From Tubiluchus corallicola (lineage: Eukaryota > Priapulida > Priapulimorpha > Priapulimorphida > Tubiluchidae): a stretch of DNA of 60,000 nucleotides. The translations under genes were made by a program, and so were the position numbers. Under the pieces are notes generated by a model that searched no databases, had not been told where the DNA came from, and saw nothing but the letters and a program-made list of their open reading frames with translations. This document shows, one piece after another, positions 1 through 10,126 of the stretch; the first letter of the stretch is position 1; each line of letters opens with the position of its first letter. Location of the stretch: positions 126,001 through 186,000 of the forward strand of contig JAQGDQ010002384.1 in NCBI GenBank assembly GCA_030141605.1, written 5' to 3'.

Positions 1-404
1 ATTCCTGATACGCCATTTTCAAATTGCCAAAAATAATCTGTTAAACTAAATTTTGTTTTCTAAACTCTAGTTTGTAATAATTAATGCAACAATAAGTGTT
101 TTTGGAATGGCCGTAAAAGTTCCTTCTATAATCTATTCGTTCAATTTAATTGAAATTTATAAAAGTAGGCATTTGCGTTTTTGTGCTCGTCAGACATGCT
201 TTTATAATATCATGCTGATTTTGAAAAAAATTGAATCCAAATTTTATTTTTGAAGAAAATTTGAATCCAAAAAGCAAATTTTACTTTTGCACAGGCTTCA
301 CCCACACTTTTGTGTAGCGCTTTTACTAAAACGTATTCTCGCGTTTAAAGTTGAAAAAACAAAAAAACTTAAAGCATTAAAACCAGAAAAAACGCATAAA
401 AATT
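1..404. other. AT-rich non-coding DNA
   Basis: No open frame, repeat or RNA signature that I can recognise. Likely lies 3' of receptor cassette A, which is transcribed leftwards towards here. Confidence 0.4.
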
Positions 405-480
405 CTCTCTACCAACGATCGAACTATGGGCCTTCAGGTCAAAAACAAATAGTCTCATAACCGCATGATTGAGCTGTGAT
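405..480 (-). repeat. tRNA-like SINE head
   Basis: On the minus strand an AGCTCAATCATGCGG segment resembles a pol III A box. About 50 nt later ATAGTTCGATCGTTGG resembles a B box. The spacing fits a tRNA-derived SINE promoter. A full cloverleaf cannot be drawn, so this is a SINE head or tRNA pseudogene rather than a working tRNA. Confidence 0.4.
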
Positions 481-914
481 ACAGTATCGGTTTTAAATCT
501 TTTCAAATTTTCCTTCCTATCAAATTGTTAATTTGATTAGTGATAATTACTCTCTGTTATTTACATAGTTTTATCTTAGCTCTAATTACTTTTCAGTGCA
601 TGCAAGAAGGACATTAATTAGCACTGAATTGCGTTATTATTGCTACACAAAAATAAAAACATTCCCATACGAAACCTTCAATTTTTTTCGAAACACTGAA
701 GCTTGTTTCAGACATGTGACCTGGTGAACGTGCTACAAAAGTACCTGTAGAACACACCTATAATAAATAAAATAAATACGCACACGAGTTAGTTATTTAG
801 CAACAGTCAAGAACCGTTAGTTAAAAAATAACGAGTTAATAACAACAATTTTTAACAATAAGTTAATAACACGAATTTTCCTATCTTTACTTAAGTAAAT
901 GTTTTTCTTACGTT
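481..914. other. AT-rich non-coding DNA
   Basis: No coding or RNA feature recognised; short AT-rich runs only. Confidence 0.35.
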
Positions 915-1606
915 TTAAAGGACAAGAAAAGGTGTACCTGAAGCAGGTTTCAGAAAAATCGCCTTAAAAAATTATATTACTTTATAGCAATTTTATGCCT
1001 ATATCTTACTCGCACTGAAAGTAATTTTGATTTGTTTTCATTTTAAATTTCCCGCAATACTATTCCGAAGTCGCCATTACATGACGTCATGCACCAAACG
1101 TAAATCAAGGGAAGAAAAGGCAATGTTAAATTATATCTCAAAAGACTTTCCGTGCAAATCTATATTACTTAGATTTTCGCTTACCTGCTAGAGAGATTTA
1201 TGTAACTAGAAAAGAAAATTATTAATTATTTAAAATGTTTTCACCAATTGGTAAAATGTAGCTGACTCACCCTACAGGGTGCACCACTCACTAACAAAAA
1301 AACGTATTTTTAATCTTATTGACAAGACATAGTAATTTTAAATTTTATTTAGTTAGTGACTTGCGCGCTACGAATGCTCTGATTATTTTTTCAAACTTTA
1401 CAAAATGTTATCTAAACTTGTTTCAAATGACCTGTCGTGAAAATGGCTGCGTCTAACGGTCATCGCGGGAGTTTAAATTTACAGGTTTTATACAGCGTGA
1501 CTGCCGATTGAAGTCCTGCATGCAAAAAGGCAGCATGTAAGCGAAACAAAATTTCAAAACGAATTTTTCAAGCTTTATGTTTATGAAGGGTTCTCTTGTG
1601 CTTTAA
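915..1606 (+). mobile_element. T2/Kolobok-like MITE, family 1, near-complete copy
   Basis: The element begins TTAA-AGGACAAGAAAAGG at 915. It ends at 1606 with the inverted counterpart (...TTCTCTTGTGC-TTTAA, reverse complement TTAA-AGCACAAGAGAA). Both ends carry TTAA, the target site used by T2/Kolobok and piggyBac-type elements. The TTAAAGG-type terminus is closest to Xenopus T2 MITEs as I remember them. There is no transposase ORF, so it is non-autonomous. Related segments occur at 1651-2085 (inverted), 5735-6315 (inverted), 23885-24270, 42042-42680 and 47785-48258. Confidence 0.6.
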
Positions 1607-2090
1607 GCACCACACCGCTTGATTAAGTTCTTTCGGTAGACAATGTTTTGCAGCCTATACTGCCTTATTGCACACAGATGTTATATTAGCAATAATACTG
1701 TATAAAACATGTAAATTTAAACTCCCGCGATGACTGTTAGGCGCAGCCATTTTGACGGTAGATTGTTTGAAACAACTTTAGGTGACATTGTGTGAAGTTT
1801 GAAAAAACCATCAGAGAATTCGCAGCGCACTCTTCTGTTACTAAACAAAAGACTTAATTACTTTACATTACCAATAAAATTAAAAATACGTTTTTGATAA
1901 CTTAGTGGTGCATACTGGGCTGGTGAAACACTGACGATTTACCAGTTGGAGCAAACATTTTAAATTGCTAAAAAATTTCTTTTCTAGTTACATAAGTCCC
2001 TCAAGCAGGTAAGCGTATAGCTAAGTAATATAAGTTTGTGTGGAAAGTTTTTGTGAACATTCTTTAAAAATGTTTTTTCTTCCCCTTCAA
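1607..2090 (-). mobile_element. Inverted partial copy of MITE family 1 (foldback partner)
   Basis: From about 1651 to 2085 the sequence is the diverged reverse complement of about 1110-1545. Matching blocks include the ACTCCCGCGATGA / TCATCGCGGGAGT region and the AGCAGGTAAGCG / CGCTTACCTGCT region. With the copy at 915-1606 it forms a long foldback with arms of roughly 435 bp around a loop of about 105 bp. It is probably a second insertion in opposite orientation or an inverted dimer. Confidence 0.6.
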
Positions 2091-2416
2091 CATTTTTTGC
2101 TGTTTCAAGGAAATCAATGTGCACCACACGCTTAGCACACATGGAACTAATGGAAGGAATTCAGCCAAACGAGTCAAGAACCAAACTTAGAGTCCTGGTT
2201 GCACCATTTGAAAACTAGGGCAGAGGCGGGCCAAACTGCTGGTGAAATTGAGGAAGCGCTTTTACATCTCCCTGGATATTCTGACATTTGGCACCGCTTC
2301 ACTTAAACTTTCATAAATACTTTTTAAGAAAAAGCTTTCTTCCGATTAAAATTTTTCGTCTATAAATGGTAGTACTAAACTAGTCATCTAGATAATTTAG
2401 TAAAAAAAGCAAGCGA

Positions 2417-2625
2417 AGGCAATTAGCTGATCGAGCGCCCGAAGTTAAGCAACAGCTGATCCTGAGCAGTAAATGAATGGATAATCAATATGAAAATTGG
2501 TTCTGCGGCTTCTTCTGCTATATTTCCCCGGCTCTTTTCCCTGCTGAAGAGAGGTACAATCGCGTCCATCTTAGAGGGCTGTCTTCGATAATAAGCAAGA
2601 TCCCGTCCAGTCACAACAATTTATA
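2417..2625 (+). repeat. 5S rRNA-like SINE head (degenerate) plus tail
   Basis: CGAAGTTAAGCAAC at 2440-2453 matches the 5S rRNA internal promoter core. It is followed in order by segments aligning to the C box and 3' arm (AGTAAATGAATGGATAATC, then TTCTGCGGCTT ending near 2511). Several positions differ from animal 5S, and the 5' third is poor. I read it as a decayed 5S-derived SINE with an unrelated tail to about 2625, not a functional 5S gene. It is clearly different from the 5S-like copy at 54.8-54.96 kb. Confidence 0.4.
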
Positions 2626-2631
2626 ATAATC

Positions 2632-2752
2632 ATTTGAACGCACGAAAGAATATTATATTAAAAAGTGTGAAAAATTTCAAACCACCGCTAGGACTCGAAC
2701 CTAGGACTTATGCTGTCCAGGCAGCTATACTAGCCGCTACACCACAAAGGCA
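2632..2752 (-). repeat. tRNA-derived SINE, copy 1
   Basis: The minus strand at 2681-2752 has an A-box-like GTGTAGCGGCTAGTATAG and a B box GGTTCGAGTCC. The B box sits inside a perfect 5-bp T-arm stem (CTAGG/CCTAG). The acceptor stem does not pair well, so this is a SINE head or pseudo-tRNA. The body after the head contains TTTCGTGCGTTCA, close to TTTCGGGCGTTCA in the neighbouring copy at 2820-2937, which suggests one family. Confidence 0.5.
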
Positions 2753-2819
2753 CTTGACCTACTTGACGGCACGTATGCTACTAGTTGTATATGAATGAGG
2801 AATTAAAGTCTACATTGTA

Positions 2820-2937
2820 CCACATAGTACAAGATCAATTCTATGAACGCCCGAAAGCTGGTATAAATTATCCCTTCATCGGGATTCGAACTCATAACCT
2901 ACAATCCGGGTTGCTAACCATTACGCCACAGAGAGAT
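2820..2937 (-). repeat. tRNA-derived SINE, copy 2
   Basis: The minus strand at 2869-2937 carries an A-box-like GTGGCGTAATGGTTAGC and a B box GAGTTCGAATCCC at tRNA-like spacing. A body with TTTCGGGCGTTCA follows, shared with copy 1 just to the left. The two copies lie about 70 bp apart in the same orientation. Confidence 0.5.
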
Positions 2938-3416
2938 TTTTCAGAATAAAAAAAATACACTGGACGATGAAAAAGGTAACTAGCAGGTTGACCTAATTAG
3001 CAAACGCCAAAAGACAAGATATTAGACAGGTTTCCATCATTTGTAAAAAATGTGGCACATGTTTTTCCTTCCATACAGGTGCTGCCAATGAAATTAGTAT
3101 TCATCAGTTTGTTAGATTTGAGTGCACGCATGCGCAAGTCAACTCAAAAATAAATGTAAAGACAAGCATAATAATTAGTAAGTTACGGAGGTAACCTTAG
3201 TCATCAGAATACCGACCAACCAAAAGCTGTACTGCCTGTAGATTTTTGCATCAGTAGATTTAGTATAATAAATGCATATTATGTTAAAAGTAATTTTTAA
3301 TTTTTTTGTGCGTATGCGTTGAGAAGTTATATTTTGTAATTGAATTTTAATTTTACCTATGTAAATTTTATGTCTTTTATTCACAATTTAAAAAATTAAC
3401 TCTTGTAATAGTAGTT
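2938..3416. other. AT-rich non-coding DNA
   Basis: No recognisable feature. TTTATT at 3376-3381 reads AATAAA on the minus strand and could be a poly(A) signal for receptor cassette A, about 275 bp past its stop, but the motif is common in such AT-rich DNA. Confidence 0.25.
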
Positions 3417-3513
3417 TAACACTATTGCCTACAACAGGCATTGAGTGGTTACACATATAGTATTTTCACGTATTTTATCACACCTGTAAATGTGTAGAAC
3501 TTATGCAATAAAG

Positions 3514-3559
<46 letters not shown>
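3417..3559 (+). repeat. Retroposon 3' tail ending in (TA)n
   Basis: A GCAATAAAGATTTA segment (3506-3519) leads straight into about 21 TA units (3517-3559). The AATAAAG-then-microsatellite pattern recurs at 12.45, 28.88, 45.0 and 58.05 kb and looks like the 3' end of a LINE or SINE. Confidence 0.4.
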
Positions 3560-3563
<4 letters not shown>

Positions 3564-3655
3564 CACTGCTGTGATGGCAGTGCTAATCGTGCAAAGTTAA
3601 CAGCGCAGTTCACAGCGGGTATTGCTCTCCTCAATTTTTCCCTAGTTCTTATGCA

Positions 3656-4355
3656 TTAAATAACAGCATATTTTAAGACTAACAATACCTGAGTGCTATT
3701 GGTTAATCTGCCATTGTAGTATTTAGTGTTCCTGTCGTGTGGATATCGCAATTCGCCGCAGCAGCTCCTGCTTTTCAGGACAGCAATGAAACCCAACCGG
3801 AACTTCCGGTTCAGAAATCCGTACAGGACCGGATCAATCCCACTATTCGACGTGGATATCCATTGGCATATGGGTATGAGCAGTGCCAGCTGCGCATTGT
3901 TATCGGAGACAACTCCAAAATAAACAAACGCAAACGTCAAGTACAGTGGCAGCCAACTGAAGGCGAACACCATCACAACGACTAGGACCATTTTTGCAAG
4001 TTTGAGCTTCTGTTTTCGAACCAGCGTTTCCAAGTCACGTGTTTCACCAATCACGGGACGTCGTAAGACGTGCAGAAATATCAAGAAATAGCAAACACTT
4101 ATGACAGCTAAGGGAACAATGTAGCACTGCAAAGCTACAACGCACAAGAAGTACCATTTTGCTGCAGCGGGATCGTGCCATCCGAATTCGCCACAAACTG
4201 ACAGTAATTGACCCTTGAATATTATATCTACGGCATCGTAATACAGCAACCAAGGAATGAAGGTCAGGCAGGAATATATCCATATAACAGCAATGAATCG
4301 TCCCGCTGCCTTCGTCGTCATCTCATACTTCATCGGATAAACAATAGAAATGTAT
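3656..4355 (-). CDS. Receptor cassette A, terminal exon (TM4-TM7 of a neuropeptide-type GPCR)
   Basis: This is the last coding exon of a class A rhodopsin-like GPCR in the neuropeptide-receptor group (SIFamide/NPFF/orexin-like by its motifs). The acceptor TATTTCCAG ends at 4356. The first base completes an AGA Arg, so the exon opens Y-I-S-I-V-Y-P right after the E-R of the (D/E)RY motif. Numbered on the model joined to the exon at 36 kb (residues 125-356), I see TM4 with a W-I near 149, an ECL2 C-G-E-F-G-W with Cys178, TM5, TM6 with F-S-W-L-P at 256-260, TM7, and helix 8 ending in a probable palmitoylation site S-C-C near 322-323. TM7 has D-P-V-L-Y instead of N-P-x-x-Y. It is a diverged paralogue of cassette B, keeping a C-tail Y-P-x-D-R. 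The ligand is unknown. Confidence 0.88.
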
Positions 4356-4433
4356 CTGGAAATATAAATCTCATTATTTTTGCAATACAATAATTGCCAA
4401 CAGGTGTCTCTAGTGAGAAATCCTTTTCAAGAC

Positions 4434-4500
4434 CAGGGCCGGATTTTAATTTTGTAGGCCCCTGGGTTACAGATACATGAGGCTCCGGCCCCAGTGACAA
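4434..4500 (+). mobile_element. hAT-like MITE terminus (partial)
   Basis: CAGGGCCGGATTTTAATT followed by GGCCCCTGGG resembles the CAGGG(C/S)CGG ends common in hAT-derived MITEs. The GGCCCCTGGG motif recurs in the tandem array to the right, so the array may be an internal part of the same element. Confidence 0.35.
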
Positions 4501-4824
4501 TTAAAAAAAGCGTGAATGTTGGATTCTTCAAATCAGCTTATTCAAATTCTACAAAATAATGCCAACATTAGGCCCACGTAGATGGGTGAAAGTTTAACAC
4601 AACAAAAAGAGAAGAAATATTCTGATATTTACAAAATTAAAACATGGAATACATACGAATTACAATAAATTGTAATTTTGTCACAGGAGGTGACCTCAAT
4701 TCCTCTAAAATTGTGTCATTGTAATCAGATTGCTAGTGTATTTGGCAGTATCAATGAGTTCAAATAATGAACAAGAAAACAATTTCAGTGTATTATTACA
4801 CAGTATATTAATGCATTCTCTAGC

Positions 4825-5095
4825 AACTTTTCACAGTAATTTACTTTCACTTAATTTCTGGAGGCCCCTCAACTGGCAAAGGCCCCTGGGCTGCAGCCCA
4901 TAAAGCCCATGCTCTAGTAACTTTTCACAGTAATTTACTTTCAGAATCTCTGGAGGCCCCTCAACTGGCAAAGGCCCCTGGGATGCAGCCCATAAAGCCC
5001 ATGCTCTAGTAACTTTTCACAGTAATTTACTTTCACTTAATTTCTGAAGGCCCCTCAGCTGGCGAAGGCCGCTGGGCTGCAGCCCATCTGGTACT
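4825..5095. repeat. Three-copy tandem repeat, unit 92-94 bp
   Basis: AACTTTTCACAGTAATTTAC starts at 4825, 4919 and 5011. Each is followed by a GGCCCCTCA(A/G)CTGGC(A/G)AAGGCC block and, in the first two units, GCAGCCCATAAAGCCCATG. The copies are nearly identical, so the amplification is recent. Confidence 0.8.
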
Positions 5096-5449
5096 GTTAA
5101 AGACAATTAATGAGTTTTGAGAACTCAGCTGATTCACGGCTGTTTCAACTAGAAAATGCTCACTAAGCAGCATTAGGTTTTATACTGTACTGTGTTATAC
5201 TAGCTTTAAAAATCTTTGCATGTTTGTTAGAGATTTCGTCGTCTTTAATATAACATCAATAATTGATTCATTAAACCACCATGCATCGTCTCCCAAAAGA
5301 CAGTCACCAAACTAATTTTCTTACTTATTTAATCGTTGGTAAAGAGCAAACATGACTGACTTATTCCTTATTCATTATATTAAACACTTACTGATTAATA
5401 AGACCAGATTTCAAAAGCAAGCCTCCCTTGCTCGTGTGTATTTGCTTAC

Positions 5450-5549
5450 CTCTCTACAGATATGGTAGCCAGTGTGTTCACGGAAGAGGAAACGGAAACA
5501 GCTTGAAGCCAGACAACTGTTTTGCACGCCCCATCCGAGAACGGATAAC
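5450..5549 (-). CDS. Receptor cassette A, TM3 exon (100 nt)
   Basis: A short exon found by reading the minus strand between longer exons. The acceptor TTTTAAAG ends at 5550 and the donor AG|GTAAGC starts at 5449. The frame is GT + 32 codons + AG. The protein starts Y-P-F-S-D-G-A-C-K and ends T-I-S-V-E, with the split Arg of the E-R-Y motif completed by the next exon. It contains the disulphide Cys of TM3 (Cys99 on the joined model), W-L-Q at the TM3 start and a Ser-rich TM3. Length (100 nt) and both intron phases equal those of 10421-10520, which points to tandem duplication of a two-exon cassette. It needs an upstream exon ending with one base of a codon; the exon at 35844-36114 is the only such exon I found. 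Confidence 0.85.
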
Positions 5550-5734
5550 CTTTAAAAGAAAGCTTGTGCTAGCAAACTAGAGTTTAGATCTATTACTGTA
5601 TTAGTAAGGTACTAATTATATCTTTTATTTATCATTACTAATTGTTTTGTCTGTATTCAGGTTTTGTGGTTTTCTGCCGAGGAAAGCGCCAGTGATGCAA
5701 AGACGACAGATATATTTTATTCAAATTTGAAAGT
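5550..5734. other. Non-coding DNA upstream of cassette A
   Basis: I looked here, and on to 9390, for a TM1-TM2 exon on the minus strand and saw none. No promoter motif stands out. Confidence 0.35.
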
Positions 5735-6315
5735 AGCTAATGCAAGAAAACACTTTTCATAACAAAAGTTTAAAAAATCGTCTTGAAATTTTATATCACT
5801 TACATGCTGATTGTAAATTAAAGTACAAGAGAACACTCTTCATAAATAAAGCTTAAACATCGTCTTGAAAGGTCATATTGCTTACATACTGTCTTATTGC
5901 ATACAGGGCTTACGTTAACAGTAGCGCTGTATAGAGCTCGTAAATTTAAACTCCCGCGTTAGGCGCAGTCATTGTAATGTCAGTCGTTTGAAACAAATTT
6001 AGATAACATCGCATAAAGTTCGAAAAAATAATCAGAGCATTTGTAACACGCTCCTCGCTAACTAAGCAAAAGTATAAATTGCTTTACATTATCAATAAGA
6101 TTAAAAATACGTTTTTGGTGAATCAGTGGTGCACGCTGGGATGGTGATGCAGTGCCATTCCACTAGTTGTCGCGAGCATTTAAAATTATTAAGAAATTTC
6201 TTGTCTAGTTACATTTGTTTTTCAAACAGATAAGAATGATGCATACAGAAGTAATGTAACTTCATATCATGGAAAGTTCCTAGAGACATACTGTACTTTA
6301 AAAACCGTTTTGATT
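5735..6315 (-). mobile_element. MITE family 1 copy, inverted, with internal duplication
   Basis: Matches the inverted arm at 1651-2085: AAATTTAAACTCCCGCG, TACGTTTTTGGTGAATCAGTGG and TTTCTTGTCTAGTTACAT blocks occur in the same order. Its left part repeats a segment twice (5743-5815 and 5825-5895, both containing CGTCTTGAAA and a TTACAT(A/G)CTG end). Ends are degenerate. Confidence 0.6.
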
Positions 6316-7079
6316 CTCGTTAAAAAATTTATTATGAGGTTTTCGGTGACCGCATTGGTAATTTTATTTCATGATATGATATGATGTGATTAACATGGTA
6401 ATGTTATAGCAAAGAATGTTTTTTACTATAATGTTTACGAACTGTATTCTGTACAATAATAATTTGCTAATAAAACACGCTTCATTTCGTCAGTCACAAA
6501 ACAGTTCAGGTCGTGGCATCATCCTGAATTCTGTTTGTCAGCTAAATCGATCTAGATTCGCCCTGCGTTATGACTTTCACTTAACGCTACACAAATAATT
6601 TACATATTTCATTATTGTTGTGACTAACCGACTGACTCAATACTATCTGAGGTTAATACAGCGCCCTTTTCGCCTAGAAATATACTGTTTTTTATTTTGT
6701 ATTAATTTGCATTTAATAATGGATAAAGTTACGATGATTTTATGCATGAGATGAGTTTTCTTACTGCAGTTACAAATGTTTGCGGCCTAAAATGTTTCAC
6801 TGTTTACCTGTGTTTGTCCTGCACCTCCTATTAACACCGTGTATTATTTGAAATTAATTAAGATTGAACAAAAGATGGCGCTTCTATCAAAGAATTGAAA
6901 CTTGAGTAGTTTTGTTACGTTAACGCCAGTGACGCACTACAAGTCCTTTTTTGTAACTTTTGTCAGCAAACAATGATGAATTAAGAAAGAATAAATGGCT
7001 TCCCATTCTTTGGGGCAAAAATCTTGTGCATATGTCATAGATAAGAAAAAAATTAAATGTTCAAGCAGAAAGTCAGTCT
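6316..7079. other. Non-coding DNA
   Basis: No credible gene, RNA or repeat recognised. Confidence 0.35.
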
Positions 7080-7562
7080 GTGTCACCAGAAAATCATCGA
7101 CTCTGCCAATCGGTTAGTAGATCAGCTAACCATCTACTTTTCAACCTGGTAATCGATGAACTGATCTCGAAAGTCGGTTCTCGATTTGGCTATGGGATCG
7201 ACGAATACCAAGTGGCTATAGTTGGTTTTACCGATGACCTAGTCCTAATCTCAGCCTCGAAACATGGCATGGGAGTTTTGTTGGAGACAGCCAATGGCTT
7301 CTTCACGAAACGAGGTATGACACTGAACGCCAACAAGTGCAAAGCCATGAAGCTAGTCAAGGCATACCAGCGAAAGGCTATGAAAGTGTTAATAGAGCAC
7401 ACATGGAAGATCTGCCAGACTCCTATTCCAATGCTGGGAGTCAGTGATACGTATAAATACCTGAGAATCCCCATGACTGCCAACCTGTCTAGTCAACCAG
7501 CTGAGCAAATTTATTTATCAGAGAGTCCAAAGATATACCATTTGTGCTGGTGCAGCATGTAA
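7080..7562 (+). pseudogene. Non-LTR retrotransposon reverse transcriptase fragment (R2-like)
   Basis: About 160 codons are open. The protein contains L-F-N-L-V-I-D-E-L-I (RT motif after the Gly-Asp-Pro-Leu region), G-F-T-D-D-L-V-L-I-S (the catalytic F/Y-A-D-D box, here with Thr for Ala), and F-F-T-K-R-G-M-T-L-N-A-N-K-C, typical of R2-group and related site-specific LINEs. The sequence before L-L-F-N-L lacks the expected R-Q-G-D-P and an in-frame TAG-like break is near, so the fragment is dead. No endonuclease, zinc finger or 3' end is adjacent. It lies between the receptor cassettes, transcribed in the opposite direction. Assignment to R2 rather than another LINE clade is tentative. Confidence 0.75.
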
Positions 7563-9390
7563 CCACTAGCGTGTGTAAAATTTAGAAAATCACGCTTAAC
7601 TTCTGAGAAAACAAAACAATAATAACAGATATGAGATTAATACTGTTTCACTTTTATATTTCACAAATATGAACTTTCACTTCATAAACAATGACGTCAG
7701 GATTCGCCAGTTAAAATAATCCAATCCAGAAAAATGTGACACATTAATGATAAAACAGTATAGATCTTAAATGTACCACAAAAATACTGGTACTTATGTA
7801 AGTGATTTCTAGTGATGTTGACTTTTCAGCAGTATCAGTCCTGCGTGACTTATAAATGAACAGTCAATCGCAAGGTACAATTATACGAGCTGTCATAGAA
7901 GAAATAAACTGGGGAAATAAACCTGTTAAGCAGTAACTATGACATCAGCTACCGTTCTGTCGGTTTCTCCAATCATTGGCACCTAGTAAGAAAACTACGT
8001 CTCTAGGAATGGCAACTTAACTTTATGATGCGTCCTTAAATGTCAATACCTTATTTTAAACTAAGTGTAAAGAAAGTGTATCAAAAAATGATGACACTAT
8101 TTGCAGCAAGATAGAAAACCAAAAATGGCAGACGGTAATAACTTTATAATTTTATAACTTTATAACCTAATTTTATAATATCAGCAGTCAATTGACCAAG
8201 ATACTCATAATGACGAAAGTTTAGTTCATACTTGATTTAATACTTTTTGCAAGCTATATTATTACTGTCTTGTGTAGGATCTAACTACAATGATACAGAG
8301 CCATGTAGTAATGGTTTTTAATTCATTTGTTGCCAATTCCAAAACCAAGTACAACATCCGGACAAACTGCAGAGCTGATTCAGTCAAAAGAAGCTGGAAA
8401 GTATTGCAACTTTAGAATAGAGAATGCACATGAAATATTTCTTACTATCTCATGGTCACATCCCGTAGAGCAGACTAAAAATTATATCGTTAAGCATAAT
8501 CAATGAAAAACAGTGACAACATATGATACCACTAACATCAACATAGACCTAAATCAGACAGTGAGGGCAACTCAAAAAATACACTGGTCTTGAAAATATA
8601 ATTTTTCAGATTGCTTCAAACTCCATTGTGATTTATATCTTCCCTGATACCTGATAACTTAATAACAACATTCAAATATTGCACAAAGGTAACATCACAT
8701 TATATTAGATAGTGTAATATAACAGGCAGCTACAACATCGTAAAGATTGCTCATACTGCCAAGTGTTAACTAAACAGGCTACTAAACAAGCCTGCTCAAT
8801 CCATCAGTTCATTTATTACAAGTACACTTCTATATTCCATACTCATTACACTAATGTGTACAATCATTTTCATTGTCAACTAACTTCAACCTAGGCAAGA
8901 TCAGAAGACAATATTTGGTCACATGCTTGTCGCTACAAAATTTTCCAATCGTGAAGACAATAGCACAAGTTTCATTTGCTTTAAAATTGGTGCAATAACA
9001 TCTTTGAACTTGTGAATGTAATATAGCGTGTTTTATACAAATAGTCTGTGATTCACTTCATGACCAAGAGACCATCACAAAATTCGGCTCACATTCCAGT
9101 ATCTGCAAATAGGATTATGACAAGTACACTATTTGGGAATAATTTAACAGATGTATTGGTAATCTTGGAAACTAGTCACCATTCGAGTTACAAAGCGAAC
9201 ACATCACACTTAGCCCGCACATTGTGCAGAAAAACGTTCTCTTGTAAATTTCTCTTCTGTTATTGTTGCTGGTAACAAAAAAGCAGCTCCGTCACATGTA
9301 AGAAAAGTACCAAGTAGACGCCATCATGCACAACCATCAATGACACTAGCGACATGTGGAGCTGCTTTCAGAAACTCCTCTTCATTTTCT
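7563..9390. other. Non-coding DNA 3' of cassette B
   Basis: AT-rich sequence without credible coding. It would include the 3' UTR of cassette B. A minus-strand AATAAA is present near 8812-8817 but is far from the stop. No TM1-TM2 exon for cassette A was found. Confidence 0.35.
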
Positions 9391-10126
9391 TCACACATCG
9401 TCTTTCAAAGTCGCCATACAGTAATCTACATGGGTCTGTTCAGAAACGATCCTCTGACTATTTACTGCAGATGTGGTATAGTGTCCTATCCTGTCTCCAG
9501 GATACTTCAGCTTCTTACAACAAGACCCACTCATCACTATGGCTTTGAACCCTTGCCTGTATTTTCGGTTTAAGTAGGCATAGATGCACGGATTAATACA
9601 ACTATTTGCAGTGGAAACCCACTGAAGGACGGGAACAGCGTGATTGACGTAACTTAGTGCCACGTCATCAAAACTGTTGAAGTAATAGCCGATGAAGATG
9701 GCGTACAAAGGTAGCCAAGAAATGGCGAAAATCAAGACTACCACCAGAAGCATTTTGATGACTTGGATCCGTTGGCGACGGACAATATTCTCATACTCTC
9801 GAGCATCGCCGATTAAATCTCTTTTCCACACAGCCAAGAAAATGTTCATGTAACAAAAACTGATTGTTAAAAGTGGGGCAACATAGCAGAGGATGAAGAC
9901 ATTGAACAACAAATTCCACTTCATCGCGTGTTCGTACCCGTTCGGCCATTGTTCCATGCAGTAGCGTATGATTACTTGGCGATCTGCTGACGGATTATCA
10001 GTTATTTGGAAAAAAGCAAACCATGGAATAAAAAACGCCCCGGCGCAAATCCAGATGGCAGCACAAGCTTTTCTAGCTGTCCTCAATGTCATCTGAAATT
10101 TCATTGGGTGGCAAATGGCAAAGTAT
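9391..10126 (-). CDS. Receptor cassette B, terminal exon (TM4-TM7 of a neuropeptide-type GPCR)
   Basis: Terminal exon of a class A neuropeptide-type GPCR. The acceptor TTTTTCCAG ends at 10127. The first base completes the Arg of L-D-R and the exon opens Y-F-A-I-C-H-P-M-K-F, strongly like orexin/NPFF/SIFamide-type receptors. On the joined model (residues 125-368) it has TM4 near 145-162, an ECL2 C-M-E-Q-W-P with Cys180 (the C-x-E-x-W-P pattern is typical of this group), TM5 195-223, TM6 with S-W-L-P at 260-263, TM7 with canonical N-P-C-I-Y at 302-306, helix 8, and S-C-C at 325-327 as a probable palmitoylation site. The stop is TGA at 9391. It should be a plasma-membrane receptor coupling to a G protein; the ligand cannot be told from sequence alone. 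Confidence 0.93.

Larger units (their letters stand above)
4356..5449 (-). other. Intron A2 of the receptor, with MITE-like and tandem repeats
   Basis: The 1,094-bp intron runs from donor GTAAGC at 5449 to acceptor TTTCCAG at 4356. It contains a CAGGGCCGG terminus at about 4434 that resembles hAT-type MITE ends, and a three-copy tandem repeat at about 4825-5095. Confidence 0.7.

Noticed and set aside
2681-2752. Functional tRNA gene
   Set aside because: A and B boxes and the T arm are good, but the acceptor stem does not pair, the anticodon stem has only four pairs, and a related SINE copy lies next to it.
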